A stretch of DNA of 25,307 bases. Source: a virus. Where the stretch lies: the IMG/VR virus record IMGVR_UViG_3300045453_000071, positions 1 through 25,307 of that record; one strand, given 5' to 3'. The notes under the pieces are model-generated. The model had not been told where the DNA came from, made no database searches, and saw only the letters and a program-made list of their open reading frames with translations. The position numbers were made by a program, and so were the translations under genes. Below are positions 14,789 through 22,585 of the stretch, in pieces; position 1 is the stretch's first letter; each line of letters begins with the position of its first letter.

Positions 14789-15192
14789 CTCACCCTCCCG
14801 ATGGCTTTTAGCAGCTCGTCGTTTACCGCCTTAGCGACGCTCTTTTTGTTCTCGTCAATAGCCGGGCGAAGAAAGGGCTGGGCCTTCATTTTGGATGTCC
14901 CCAGCTCCACCGGGGCGAAATGATCCGCCCCTTTTCCCCTGGTCACCACATGCTCGCTTTTGATATTGGGCTTGCGCACCTTGCTTTTTTTAAGCGTTAA
15001 GCTGTCCCGTAAAAGCCCGGTATCCACCGGCGCTTTTTGCTTGGCTGCCGCCAGCACAATTTCGGCCCCGGCCCCTGAGGCTTTGTCCAGCGCCTCCGCC
15101 GCCGCGTCTCCCAGCTGCCCCACGAGCTTTATGACTTCATCCATACCTTCAATGTGTGTTTTTAGTTTTTTTACCCGCAGCCGTTTAGCCAT
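14785..15192 (-). CDS. HK97 gp10-like neck/tail component
   Basis: A 135-residue basic protein. APVDTGLLRDSL followed by FAPVELGTSKMKAQPFLRPA is the signature of the HK97 gp10 family, a head-tail joining or neck protein. ATG 15192 overlaps the preceding stop by 8 nt and is preferred over upstream in-frame codons that lie inside the previous gene. It is coupled to the next gene through ATGA. Confidence 0.87.
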   Translation of the reverse strand: MAKRLRVKKLKTHIEGMDEVIKLVGQLGDAAAEALDKASGAGAEIVLAAAKQKAPVDTGLLRDSLTLKKSKVRKPNIKSEHVVTRGKGADHFAPVELGTSKMKAQPFLRPAIDENKKSVAKAVNDELLKAIGRVR

Positions 15193-15511
15193 CCGGGACA
15201 CTCTCCTTGCACATGAGGTTGAGCTCGACGCCGCGCTCCTCAAAATTCAGCGCGGAGATAATCTCAAAAATACGCGCGCCAAAGACGACGCGCATTTTCG
15301 GCGTGATCCCGCTGCGATAGCGCATGGTGACCTTTGTGGAAACCTCCGCGTTGGTTTGGGCGGAAGCGAAGTACTCCTTGCCCGAAACCGGCGTAATATT
15401 GGCCCAGACCGTGGCCACGTCCGTCCACGCGGGTTCCTCCGCGCCAAAGCTGTCTCTGCCGGCGGTATATGCCTGAATCCTGACCCGGTGCCGTAGTTTC
15501 CCGATCTTCAT
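15185..15511 (-). CDS. Head-tail adaptor / head closure protein (SPP1 gp16 family)
   Basis: A 108-residue protein with KIGKLRHRVRIQAYT at the start, WANITPVSGKEYF and YRSGITPKMRVVFGARIFEI. These are hallmarks of the head closure family, which forms a ring below the connector and holds DNA in the capsid. ATG 15511 overlaps the preceding stop as TGATG and has GGAG 5 nt upstream; a GTG two codons earlier is less well spaced. Confidence 0.87.
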   Translation of the reverse strand: MKIGKLRHRVRIQAYTAGRDSFGAEEPAWTDVATVWANITPVSGKEYFASAQTNAEVSTKVTMRYRSGITPKMRVVFGARIFEIISALNFEERGVELNLMCKESVPDG

Positions 15512-15789
15512 CACCACTCCGCCTTTCGGTAGGAGAAGAGCAGGGCCTTGAGCACCTGGGTCAGCTCGTCGTGTTTCAAGTCGTTTCGCTCCTCAAAAAG
15601 CTTGGCCACGGCGTAATAGACGGCGTGCTTAACCGGCTCGGGCACGCTTCCCGCAAACTCGCTTAGAGGGAAGCGGAGGATGCCTTCCACCAGCTCCGCC
15701 GCCGCTTCGATCAGGCTTTCGATGAGCGCGTCCTCAGACTCACCGTCAACTCTCAGCCACGCTTTAGTATCATGAAGTGTGACCACCAC
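15511..15789 (-). CDS. Head-tail connector protein (HK97 gp6-like)
   Basis: A 92-residue helical protein: residues about 1-35 (VTLHDTKAWLRVD, then IESLIEAAAELVEG) and 50-70 (VPEPVKHAVYYAVAKLFEER) fit the gp6-like connector ring that docks on the portal. No ATG start exists. GTG at 15789 is chosen because AAGGGGGG lies 8 nt upstream; GTG at 15786 and TTG at 15810 are alternatives. It follows the capsid gene after a hairpin. Confidence 0.82.
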   Translation of the reverse strand: MVVTLHDTKAWLRVDGESEDALIESLIEAAAELVEGILRFPLSEFAGSVPEPVKHAVYYAVAKLFEERNDLKHDELTQVLKALLFSYRKAEW

Positions 15790-15808
15790 CGCGCCCGCCC
15801 CCCTTTCC

Positions 15809-15842
15809 AAAACTGGCAGGCAGCCGTTTAGGACTGCCTGCC
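15809..15842 (-). terminator. Hairpin after the major capsid gene, possible attenuator
   Basis: GGCAGGCAG (minus, 15842-15834) pairs perfectly with CTGCCTGCC (minus, 15823-15815) over a 10-nt loop, followed on the minus strand by AGTTTT. The T-run is short, so it is probably a partial terminator or RNA stabiliser that keeps capsid mRNA more abundant than downstream genes. Confidence 0.55.
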
Positions 15843-15853
15843 GTAAGATAAAA

Positions 15854-17047
15854 CTACGCTTTTTGCTGCAATATCTTGATGGCCTCCGGCAGCACCAGCT
15901 TGCCGTCCACCCGCTGGGTGGCGATGAAGCCTACCTGCCCGGTGGGGGCGAACAGCTCGCTTAGCCGCTTGAACACCCGGCCCTGGCGGTCAGCCACCCA
16001 GTAGTAGCCGAAGTCGCCGAACACCACGGTCTTGGCCCCCGCCTCGATTACCGGCACATAGGCCGAGGTATAGAGGGGACGGTTAAGGATGGTATCGGGT
16101 GTCGCTTCCTTGATGGACGGCTGCCAGAGGTACTGGCCAGTGCTGTCTTTGAGCTTGCGGATGGCCTTGACCGTGGCGTCGTTCATGACAAAGACTGCTT
16201 TTTTGCGGTAAGGGGACTTGAGGCTGTAGAACAGGTCCAGTATTTCGTCCAAGGTGATGGCTGCCGCGGCGGCCGTGGTTACCCCAACCTGCCCGCCGCC
16301 AGTGGCGGCAAGGATGCCGGTGGGTTTGCCAAGGCCGTCGCCCACAAAGAAGGCTTCCTCTTCCTTGGCGCCGATGCGGCGGGCAAACTCCCGGGCAATG
16401 TAGCTTTCCAGATTGAAGACGCTGTCGTTTAACAGCTCCTCGCTGACCTTAATCATGGTGGCCAGCTTGAAAGCGCCGATGGACACCTGTCCGAAGCTGT
16501 CGTCGCTCTCGGGGATTTGCCCCTCCTCATCCACCCAGGAGGCGGTGCCTTTGCTTGCCACCACGGGGATCTTGCGGTCGCCGCTGGAGGTGGTAATGAC
16601 ATTGGCCAGCTGCCGGAAGATGTTTTCTTCCTCAAGCGACTTCACCAGGGTGCGCTCAAACTCGTCGGGCACCAGGTAGCCGCCCTCGGTATCCTCGCCT
16701 ACCTGCAGCGCGTTTTGGATATCGGCAGTGCGCTTGCCGCGCATGGCGTTCCAGAAGGCCCGCTTATACTCGGCGGCGGCCCGGCCGCTTTTGGCCTCGC
16801 CGTGGGCAGACGGCTTGTTGGTGATGGGGTTATTGGTCGGCTGGGAGAGCTCCGCGTCAAGGGCGGCTTGGCGCTCCAACCGTTCGATTTCCCTGCCCAG
16901 CGCCACCACATCGCCCTCCATCTTCTCGTAGGCGGCGGTATCTTCCGCGGACAAAAGCCCGTCGCCGCCCCGCTTGCTGTCAAGGTAAGCCTTGGCGGCT
17001 TCCCACGCCTTGGCGCGCTTTTCGCGCAGTTCCAGGATTTTGCTCAT
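15854..17047 (-). CDS. Major capsid protein (HK97 fold)
   Basis: A 397-residue protein. Residues 1 to about 100 form a charged coiled-coil scaffolding (delta) region (LELREKRAKAWEAAKAYLD), expected to be removed by the prohead protease. The HK97 domain follows: GEDTEGGYLVPDEFERTLV, FRQLANVITTSSGD, SEELLNDSVFNLESYIAREF, GDGLGKPTGIL and FVMNDATVKAIRKLKD. This makes the icosahedral shell. AAGGAGG sits 9 nt before ATG 17047, a very strong site in keeping with high expression. It lies downstream of the protease gene, as usual. Confidence 0.96.
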   Translation of the reverse strand: MSKILELREKRAKAWEAAKAYLDSKRGGDGLLSAEDTAAYEKMEGDVVALGREIERLERQAALDAELSQPTNNPITNKPSAHGEAKSGRAAAEYKRAFWNAMRGKRTADIQNALQVGEDTEGGYLVPDEFERTLVKSLEEENIFRQLANVITTSSGDRKIPVVASKGTASWVDEEGQIPESDDSFGQVSIGAFKLATMIKVSEELLNDSVFNLESYIAREFARRIGAKEEEAFFVGDGLGKPTGILAATGGGQVGVTTAAAAAITLDEILDLFYSLKSPYRKKAVFVMNDATVKAIRKLKDSTGQYLWQPSIKEATPDTILNRPLYTSAYVPVIEAGAKTVVFGDFGYYWVADRQGRVFKRLSELFAPTGQVGFIATQRVDGKLVLPEAIKILQQKA

Positions 17048-17068
17048 TGTGTTTGTCCTCCTTAAAAT

Positions 17069-17758
17069 TTAGTGGGAAATTAATGAGAGCCGCTTATCCA
17101 GCGACTCGATGGGGGTACCCGTTTTTGGTTTGGCCTTGGGGATTTTCCCAAGCAGGGAGTTGGCGACCGCCATGCGGCTGAAGATCAGGCCTTCTCCTGA
17201 GTCTAGCGGTTCCTCGCCGGATGTGAACAGGATCTTGTCCGCAAAGCCGAGTTCCACAGCCTTTTTCGCGTTCATCCAGGTTTCCGCGTCCATCAGGTGG
17301 GAGAGTTTCACCCTTGAAAGGCCGGATTTCAGTTCATAAGCGTTGATGATGCTCTCCTTGACCTCGTCCAGCAGCGCCTTGGCCCGCAGCATCTCCTCGC
17401 TGTCGCCGATGGCGATGGTGCTGGGGTTATGGATCATCAACATGGAGACAGGGGACATATATACCTCGCCGCCGACCATGGCGATAACTGAAGCGGCACT
17501 GGCGGCCAGGCCGTCAATCTTGACGGTGACCTGCCCGGCATAGTCCATGAGCATGTTGTAAATCTGCGCCGCCGCGAAAACATCACCGCCAGGAGAGTTG
17601 ATCCACACCGTGATGTCGCCCGCGCCAGACAGCAGCTCGCCTTTAAACAGCTTGGGCGTCACCTCGTCGCCCCACCAGGATTCCTCGGCGATGGGGCCGT
17701 TAAGATAGAGGGTGCGCTCTTCGTCCGAATTGCGCACCCAGTTCCAGAATTTCCTCAT
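17069..17758 (-). CDS. Prohead protease, ClpP-like (peptidase S14)
   Basis: A 229-residue serine protease. WINSPGGDVFAA, DGLAASAAS with catalytic S87, and SMLMIHNPS with catalytic H110 give the ClpP signature; the third residue is probably the Asp in LSHLMDAETW. In HK97-like phages it cleaves the capsid delta domain during maturation. ATG 17758 overlaps the portal stop as ATGA and has AAGGAGG upstream. Order portal, protease, capsid is canonical. Confidence 0.95.
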   Translation of the reverse strand: MRKFWNWVRNSDEERTLYLNGPIAEESWWGDEVTPKLFKGELLSGAGDITVWINSPGGDVFAAAQIYNMLMDYAGQVTVKIDGLAASAASVIAMVGGEVYMSPVSMLMIHNPSTIAIGDSEEMLRAKALLDEVKESIINAYELKSGLSRVKLSHLMDAETWMNAKKAVELGFADKILFTSGEEPLDSGEGLIFSRMAVANSLLGKIPKAKPKTGTPIESLDKRLSLISH

Positions 17759-19008
17759 GTACTGACCTCCTTCGGTTGATGGTTGGCAAACGCGCCCGCG
17801 TCAGCCAGCTTCGTCATATTGCCGTTGACCAGATACAAATCGCCGCCCTCCTCGGCGGGAATGCGGTTCATGTCCTCAAGTTCGCGGATATCGTTCGCCG
17901 ACAGCCAGCCGTTCTGCCGTCCTGTGGCGTAACCGGTCATGCGGCTTTGGTAGTCGCCCCGCAGCAGCCCGTCCACATTGAACCGCACAAAGTAGCGGGG
18001 CTTTTCCGAAGGCAGGAGGAGGGACTGCTGCAAAGCCTGCTCCCAGCGCACCACCCACGGGTCGAGGGTGTACTTGACGAATTCCAGCGACTGCTGCTCG
18101 ATGTTGGAAAAGCTGGACTTCTCAAGGTCGCCTATCATGTGCGGAGGTATCCGGAAAATGCGGGCGATCTCATTGATCTGGAATTTGCGTGTCTCCAGAA
18201 ACTGCGCCTGTTCCGGCGGGATGCCGATGGCCTGGAATTTCATGCCCTCTTCCAGCACGGCGATGCGGTGGGCGTTGCCGCTGCCCTGATAGACCGCGTT
18301 CCAGCTTTCCCGCACCCTTTTGGGGTCTTTGACCACGCCCGGATGCTCCAGCACGCCGCCCGGATTGGCTCCGTTGGCGAAGAAGGAAGCGCCGTACTCC
18401 TCCGTGGCCATGGCCATGCCGATGGCGTTCTTGGCAATGGCGATGGGCGAGTAGCCGATCAGCCCGTCAAAGCCAAGGCCGGGGATATGCAAGACCTCGT
18501 CCCGGCGCAGCGTCACCGTCCCGCTGTCAGGGTTGATCCGGCTTTCCTCGGCATCACGGCGGTAGGTATAGGTCAGTTCGCCGTTTGCGGCTCGCGCCAC
18601 ATCCATCTTGTTGGGCAGCAGGGGGTAGAGGGCCATTACCTGGCCGCGCCCGTCCCGGATGATCTGCGCGTAGGCGTTGCCCCAAAGCAGAAGATGGCTC
18701 ATCAGCGTTTCCCTGAACACAAATGAAGTCATCTCCGGGTTTGGTTCGTTATGGAGGAGGTAGTACAGCCGGTGCCCCACAGCTTTCTCCTTGCCGCCAT
18801 CGGCTTTGTAGCGGTATACGCGAAGCGGCAGCCCGGCGATGGCTTCGGCCAGTATGCGGACGCAGGCATACACTGCCGTGGCCTGCATTGCCGTCCGCTC
18901 GTTGACCATCTTGCCGCTGGCGGTACCGCCGAACAGGAAGGAGAACCCGCTGCCCACGCGGTTTTGCGGCCTATCCCGCGTTCGGAACAGCCGGGAGAAT
19001 ATACTCAT
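17755..19008 (-). CDS. Portal protein (HK97 family)
   Basis: A 417-residue protein forming the dodecameric ring through which DNA is packaged and ejected. Family features: ATAVYACVRILAEAIAGLPL, MTSFVFRETLMSHLLLWGNAY, GLIGYSPIAIAKNAI, FFANGANPGGVLEHPG, and IFRIPPHMIGDLEKSSFSN near residue 310. ATG 19008 overlaps the terminase stop as ATGA and has only a weak ribosome site, so translation is likely coupled. Confidence 0.95.
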   Translation of the reverse strand: MSIFSRLFRTRDRPQNRVGSGFSFLFGGTASGKMVNERTAMQATAVYACVRILAEAIAGLPLRVYRYKADGGKEKAVGHRLYYLLHNEPNPEMTSFVFRETLMSHLLLWGNAYAQIIRDGRGQVMALYPLLPNKMDVARAANGELTYTYRRDAEESRINPDSGTVTLRRDEVLHIPGLGFDGLIGYSPIAIAKNAIGMAMATEEYGASFFANGANPGGVLEHPGVVKDPKRVRESWNAVYQGSGNAHRIAVLEEGMKFQAIGIPPEQAQFLETRKFQINEIARIFRIPPHMIGDLEKSSFSNIEQQSLEFVKYTLDPWVVRWEQALQQSLLLPSEKPRYFVRFNVDGLLRGDYQSRMTGYATGRQNGWLSANDIRELEDMNRIPAEEGGDLYLVNGNMTKLADAGAFANHQPKEVST

Positions 19009-20609
19009 AGGATCAATAACCCCCTCTCATCATAGACTGAAGCGCCGCCATCGCCGGAACCGCAGCGCAGGGCGCGGTCAAGCGCCATAATCGTCGCCAC
19101 CGCGCCGTCGATTCGTTCCGTGGATTTTTCTTTGTCCGGTTTGATGTTGCCGGCGGGATCGGTGCGAATGAAGATATTGTCCATCATCCAGCGCAGGACA
19201 GGATGGCCGCCGTGGGCGATTTTCTCCTCCAGCGTCAGCTTCATCAGCTCCTTGGTAGGCGGGGACATATCCTTAAAGCCCTGCCCGAAGGGGACGACAG
19301 TAAAGCCCAGCCCCTCAAGGTTCTGCACCATCTGCACCGCGCCCCAGCGGTCAAAGGCGATTTCGCGGATGTTGTACTTTTCGCCTAAGTTTTCAATGAA
19401 CCGCTCAATGAAGCCGTAATGCACCACGTTGCCTTCGGTGGTCAGCAAATATCCCTGCTTCTCCCAGAGGTCGTACTGCACATGGTCGCGCCGCACCCGC
19501 AGGCCGATATTGTTCTCCGGCATCCAGAAGAGGGGGAGGACGCTGTATTTGTCGTCCTCATCCATCGGCGGGAACACCAGCACAAAGGCGGTAATGTCGG
19601 TGGTGGAGGAGAGGTCAAGCCCGCCGTAGCAGACCCGGCCTTCGAGACTCGCCGCATCCACCGGGAAGGCGCAGGCATCCCATTTCGCCATCGGCATCCA
19701 ACGGACGGCCTGCTTTACCCATTGATTCAGGCGCAGCTGCCGGAAGCTGTTCTCCTCGGCGGGGTTCTGTTTCGCGCTTTCACAGGCAGCCCTCACTTTG
19801 TCGATGCCCACCGTAATGCCTAAACTTGGGTTAACCTTCTTCCATACCTTGGGGTCAGTCCAGTCGTCGTCCTCCTTCGCCCCGTAGATCACGGGATAGA
19901 AGGTGGGGTCGCGCTTCCTGCCTTCGAGGATATCTTTGGCCTTCTGGTGCGTCTCGTAGCAGATGCTCTGGTTGTCCGTTCCCGCCGTGGTGATCAGGAA
20001 GTACAGCGGCTGCCGCCTTGCGTCACCGGATCCTTTGGTCATTACGTCAAAGAGCTTGCGGTTAGGCTGGGTATGCAACTCGTCGAACACAACGCCGTGG
20101 ATGTTGAAACCGTGCTTGGAGTAGGCCTCCGCGCTCAGCACCTGGTAGAAGCTGTTGGTCGGCAGGTATACCAGGCGCTTGGTGGACGCAAGCAATTTCA
20201 CTCGCCGGGACAGCGCCGGGCACATCCGCACCATATCGGCAGCCACCTCGAACACGATGGAGGCCTGCTGGCGGTCGGCGGCGCAGCCGTACACCTCGGC
20301 ACGCTCCTCGCCGTCGCCGCAGGTTAACAGCAGGGCGATGGCGGCGGCCAGTTCAGACTTGCCCTGTTTTTTGGGGATCTCCACGTACGCTGTGTTGAAC
20401 TGCCTGCAGCCGTTGGGTTTAAGGATGCCGAAAAGGTCGCGGACAATCTGCTCCTGCCAGTCAATCAGCTCAAAGGGCTTCCCCGCCCAGGCGCCTTTGG
20501 TGTGGGAGAGGGCCTGGATAAAAGAAACGGCGTAATCGGCGGCAGCCTTATCATAGTAAGAGCCTTCCGCCATGAAGGAGGTCGGCCTGTATTTTTTCAG
20601 TTTGCGCAT
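19005..20609 (-). CDS. Terminase large subunit (ATPase/nuclease)
   Basis: A 534-residue DNA packaging motor. Walker A-like IPKKQGKS (78-85), Walker B VVFDE (173-177) and the ITTAG coupling motif near 206-210 form the ATPase. The RNase H-like nuclease begins at GGLDLSSTTD (D332) with a second acidic site around IAFDRWG and a last one near STERIDG. ATG 20609 is chosen because of AAAAAAGGAGG upstream; the longer frame begins in the gap. No small terminase gene is seen in the window. Confidence 0.96.
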   Translation of the reverse strand: MRKLKKYRPTSFMAEGSYYDKAAADYAVSFIQALSHTKGAWAGKPFELIDWQEQIVRDLFGILKPNGCRQFNTAYVEIPKKQGKSELAAAIALLLTCGDGEERAEVYGCAADRQQASIVFEVAADMVRMCPALSRRVKLLASTKRLVYLPTNSFYQVLSAEAYSKHGFNIHGVVFDELHTQPNRKLFDVMTKGSGDARRQPLYFLITTAGTDNQSICYETHQKAKDILEGRKRDPTFYPVIYGAKEDDDWTDPKVWKKVNPSLGITVGIDKVRAACESAKQNPAEENSFRQLRLNQWVKQAVRWMPMAKWDACAFPVDAASLEGRVCYGGLDLSSTTDITAFVLVFPPMDEDDKYSVLPLFWMPENNIGLRVRRDHVQYDLWEKQGYLLTTEGNVVHYGFIERFIENLGEKYNIREIAFDRWGAVQMVQNLEGLGFTVVPFGQGFKDMSPPTKELMKLTLEEKIAHGGHPVLRWMMDNIFIRTDPAGNIKPDKEKSTERIDGAVATIMALDRALRCGSGDGGASVYDERGLLIL

Positions 20610-20689
20610 AGGTACCGCCTCCTTTTTTGGGCAAAAGAAAAGAGCCTCCATGAGAAGCCCTGTTTCTATTTGTTATCGCTGATTTTAAT

Positions 20690-20875
20690 TTATTCCATGT
20701 CCGCTTCGCCCGTCAGGATAAAGCGGCTGTACTCGCCCTTGTGTTCCTCCAGGTACAGCACAAGTTCGTAGAAGCCGCGCACATAGGCTTCGTGCTGGAC
20801 GCGCGGCAGGTCAAACATATTGGTGGCGCCGCTTGCCCGGATGGAGAGGATTTGCTCCTTTATCTTTTCATTCAT
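20690..20875 (-). CDS. DUF5049-like small phage protein
   Basis: A 61-residue protein, MNEKIKEQILSIRASG with TNMFDLPRVQ and a helix GFYELVLYLEEH. This is the pattern of the DUF5049 family, found near terminases in Clostridia phages; its role is unknown. GGAGG lies 9 nt before ATG 20875, and the gene overlaps the preceding one by 8 nt. Length is typical. It belongs to the same transcript as the cyclotransferase and amidoligase. Confidence 0.8.
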   Translation of the reverse strand: MNEKIKEQILSIRASGATNMFDLPRVQHEAYVRGFYELVLYLEEHKGEYSRFILTGEADME

Positions 20876-21332
20876 AGACGGTTTCCTCCGTTTCCGCAGA
20901 ATCGATGGTCGCTTGGCGCAGGATCTCCACATCGAAGCCAGCGTCCCTGTAGCCTTCAAGGATAACCGAGTAGTAATAGCAGCTTGGTTGCCCCAGCGGC
21001 CTGCCCTCGTTCATGATATACACCATCGCGCTGACGGTCTTGCCGTCCAGCGCCACCTCGACCAGCTCCTTGCGGTAGAAGAACGGCCAGCCCTCATAGC
21101 GGTCGAGCGCCGCCTCGTCAGCCGGGGTGATCTCCCAAACCAGCACGGGGACGCTGCCGCCCTGACAAGGCTCCACCGTCGCCACCGCGTTCTCGCGCGC
21201 TCCCCGAAACAGGAGTTGCCAGTCTTTCAGAACGCTCGCCCCCAGCACCCTCGCCGTGGGGCATCTGTCCGCCATCTGCTCCCGGTTTAAGTTGGAACCG
21301 TAGGCGATATATAGCTTGTTGCGCTTATCCAT
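20868..21332 (-). CDS. Gamma-glutamylcyclotransferase-like (AIG2-type) protein
   Basis: A 154-residue protein of the GGCT fold. The substrate loop YGSNL (11-15) and the proposed catalytic Glu in RYEGWP (E80) are present, with YRKELVEVALDG continuing the barrel. These enzymes release 5-oxoproline from gamma-glutamyl amines. Paired with the amidoligase upstream, it may reverse or process gamma-glutamyl or isopeptide links. ATG 21332 has AAGGAGGG 9 nt upstream. It lies 38 nt after the amidoligase and overlaps the DUF5049 gene. Confidence 0.88.
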   Translation of the reverse strand: MDKRNKLYIAYGSNLNREQMADRCPTARVLGASVLKDWQLLFRGARENAVATVEPCQGGSVPVLVWEITPADEAALDRYEGWPFFYRKELVEVALDGKTVSAMVYIMNEGRPLGQPSCYYYSVILEGYRDAGFDVEILRQATIDSAETEETVYE

Positions 21333-21363
21333 AGTCTATGCCCTCCTTGCTCTTAGGCTGCGG

Positions 21364-21381
21364 GGGCGGCTTAAGCCGCCC
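21364..21381. repeat. Perfect palindrome across the amidoligase stop codon
   Basis: GGGCGGCTTAAGCCGCCC is a perfect 18-bp palindrome (7-bp GC-rich arms around TTAA) containing the TAA stop. It should form an RNA hairpin but lacks a T-run, so it may stabilise the upstream mRNA rather than terminate. Confidence 0.5.
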
Positions 21382-22270
21382 GAAACCGCCAGGCCGCCGA
21401 GCCGTTTAAGTGTGCGGTCAAGTGCTCCCTGCAGTTGGCGAACTCCTCGCCGATGAAGCCGATGCGGTTTAGGTAGGTCCGCATGGCGAACTTCTCGTTC
21501 TCGGCCTGGGGCTTTTTCGCCGAGGCGCATTTTTGCGTCAGCGCCTGGTGGTTCAAGGCGAGGGCGAGAACTATGTAGCTGCGTATCTTGCCCGCGTGAA
21601 GCTCGCTGTTGAAGCCTCTTAGCTCCACCGTGCGGTTGCCGGTGAAAAAGCTGTGCAGGTTGAGGAAGTGGTAGCGGCTGTGGTGGTAATGCCGGTCGCG
21701 GCTTTCGCTGTAGCCCTCGTACCAGATTTCCTCAATCGCCCGCAGGGTTTTGGGCTTTCTGCGGTTCATCTTCTCCACCAGCAGGCTGTCCATCTTCTTG
21801 CAGTAGCTCATCCGCTCCGGCGCAATCTGCAGCGCTTTGTAGAAAAGGTCGTTCTTGCTGGCGATGATGTTCACAAAGTTGCGGAGGCTGCGCGGCGTGT
21901 GGCTTCCCCCGTCAAGGTGGATGTGGATGCCGCAGGTGGCGCTGGCGAAGGTTCCGGCCTTGCGCAGTTTGCGCACCAGCTCCTGCAGGGTGGCGATATC
22001 CTCGCGGTAGGTGAGGATGGGGCTGACCAGCTCCACGCTGTATTCGCGGCTGGCGGGAACCCGCTGCCGCCCTTGCCTCATTTGGCAGGTGATGCTGCCG
22101 TCGCTCATAAACTTCCAGACCCTGCCGTCCGGCGCGGTGACCTTCTTGGTGTCGTAGTAGTCGCCTGCGCTTGTCACCGTTCCGCCGAGGTGGTCCGCCG
22201 CGATACGCGCCGCCTCGCTTCTGGTGATGCCCGTGAACTCGATCTCGATCCCGAATCTTCCCGTTAGCAT
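21371..22270 (-). CDS. Amidoligase-family enzyme (Amidoligase_2, glutamine synthetase-like fold)
   Basis: A 299-residue protein. GIEIEF (7-12), WKFMSDGS (52-59), EYSVELVSP (77-85), CGIHIHLD (113-120), RYHFLNLHS (199-207) and TVELRGFN (214-221) are the ATP and metal-binding motifs of the amidoligase branch of the glutamine synthetase/COOH-NH2 ligase superfamily. Such enzymes form amide bonds using ATP; the substrate here is unknown, with peptidoglycan peptides or a protein side chain being the main options. AAAGGAGG 9 nt before ATG 22270 supports the start. Its 3' end overlaps an 18-bp palindrome. Confidence 0.9.
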   Translation of the reverse strand: MLTGRFGIEIEFTGITRSEAARIAADHLGGTVTSAGDYYDTKKVTAPDGRVWKFMSDGSITCQMRQGRQRVPASREYSVELVSPILTYREDIATLQELVRKLRKAGTFASATCGIHIHLDGGSHTPRSLRNFVNIIASKNDLFYKALQIAPERMSYCKKMDSLLVEKMNRRKPKTLRAIEEIWYEGYSESRDRHYHHSRYHFLNLHSFFTGNRTVELRGFNSELHAGKIRSYIVLALALNHQALTQKCASAKKPQAENEKFAMRTYLNRIGFIGEEFANCREHLTAHLNGSAAWRFRAA

Positions 22271-22388
22271 GCTGTTTATCCTCCTTTAAGGGCGCTTGTT
22301 GTGTGCCTTCCGGCATACACATATATCACTCTGAAAGGGGATAATAGCAAGCTATTTCTGCGGAAAAAGCACAGAAATATCGGGGATT

Positions 22389-22493
22389 TTACAGCTTTTT
22401 CACCGCGTCCTCGCCGTAGACCACGCCAAGGCGAGAGCCGCTGTCCCAGATGCAAAACAGGGTGCCGTTATGTGAAGCTTCACATAAAGGCAC
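22389..22493 (-). pseudogene. Remnant of a small phage gene at the RIT junction
   Basis: The minus strand encodes GTLFCIWDSGSRLGVVYGED and a short tail ending in TAA (22391-22389). Composition and balanced codon use look like a real protein end. A GTG at 22493 could start a 34-residue product, but it has no ribosome site and an in-frame TAA lies immediately upstream. I read it as the 3' end of a gene whose 5' part was displaced by the neighbouring recombinase element. No family recognised. The rest of the stretch 22271-22388 holds only the amidoligase ribosome site and a weak hairpin (22300-22321). Confidence 0.4.
22462..22493. repeat. 32-bp near-perfect palindrome
   Basis: The core TTATGTGAAGCTTCACATAA (22468-22487) is a perfect 20-bp palindrome. 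Adding one mismatched pair and GTGCC/GGCAC on the outside extends it to 22462-22493. It sits 15 bp from the inverted half-sites of the recombinase element and could be a protein-binding site, a recombination target or a hairpin. Confidence 0.7.
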
Positions 22494-22507
22494 TTATGAA
22501 AAGCTGT

Positions 22508-22577
22508 ACGTTATGGAAAGTAAATGCAAATACTTTATTAATTCTTGAAAGTGTATCACGAATACTTTCCATAACGT
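22508..22577. repeat. Inverted half-sites at the end of the recombinase trio
   Basis: ACGTTATGGAAAGTA (22508-22522) and TACTTTCCATAACGT (22563-22577) are perfect 15-bp inverted repeats. Between them lie weaker copies of the core: TACTTTAT (22531-22538) and TGAAAGTG (22546-22553). The four cores alternate in direction and make two inverted pairs with 8- and 9-base spacers, the geometry of tyrosine recombinase core sites. It lies 8 bp past the stop of the last recombinase gene. Confidence 0.7.
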
Positions 22578-22585
22578 TTGAGTAC

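Larger units (their letters stand above)
111..22493 (-). mobile_element. Siphophage prophage, late region, interrupted at both ends
   Basis: The gene order terminase, portal, protease, capsid, connectors, tail tube, chaperones, tape measure, distal tail, fibre, hub, holin, amidase, integrase is that of an HK97-like siphophage. The early and regulatory genes and the small terminase are not in the window and may lie beyond the RIT element or be lost. The integrase end is cut by an IS element. Confidence 0.88.

Noticed and set aside
17776-18726. A 316-codon plus-strand open frame opposite the portal gene
   Set aside because: It is a shadow of the portal gene with no recognisable domain or start signal.
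22300-22321. Inverted repeat upstream of the amidoligase as an operator
   Set aside because: The arms are short with a two-base bulge, and no promoter could be placed beside it convincingly.
234-22333. A 14-base direct repeat, CATATATCACTCTG, at 234-247 and 22320-22333, considered as an attachment or duplication pair
   Set aside because: About one shared 14-mer is expected by chance in a window this size. One copy lies inside the SHOCT coding region and neither sits at an element boundary.
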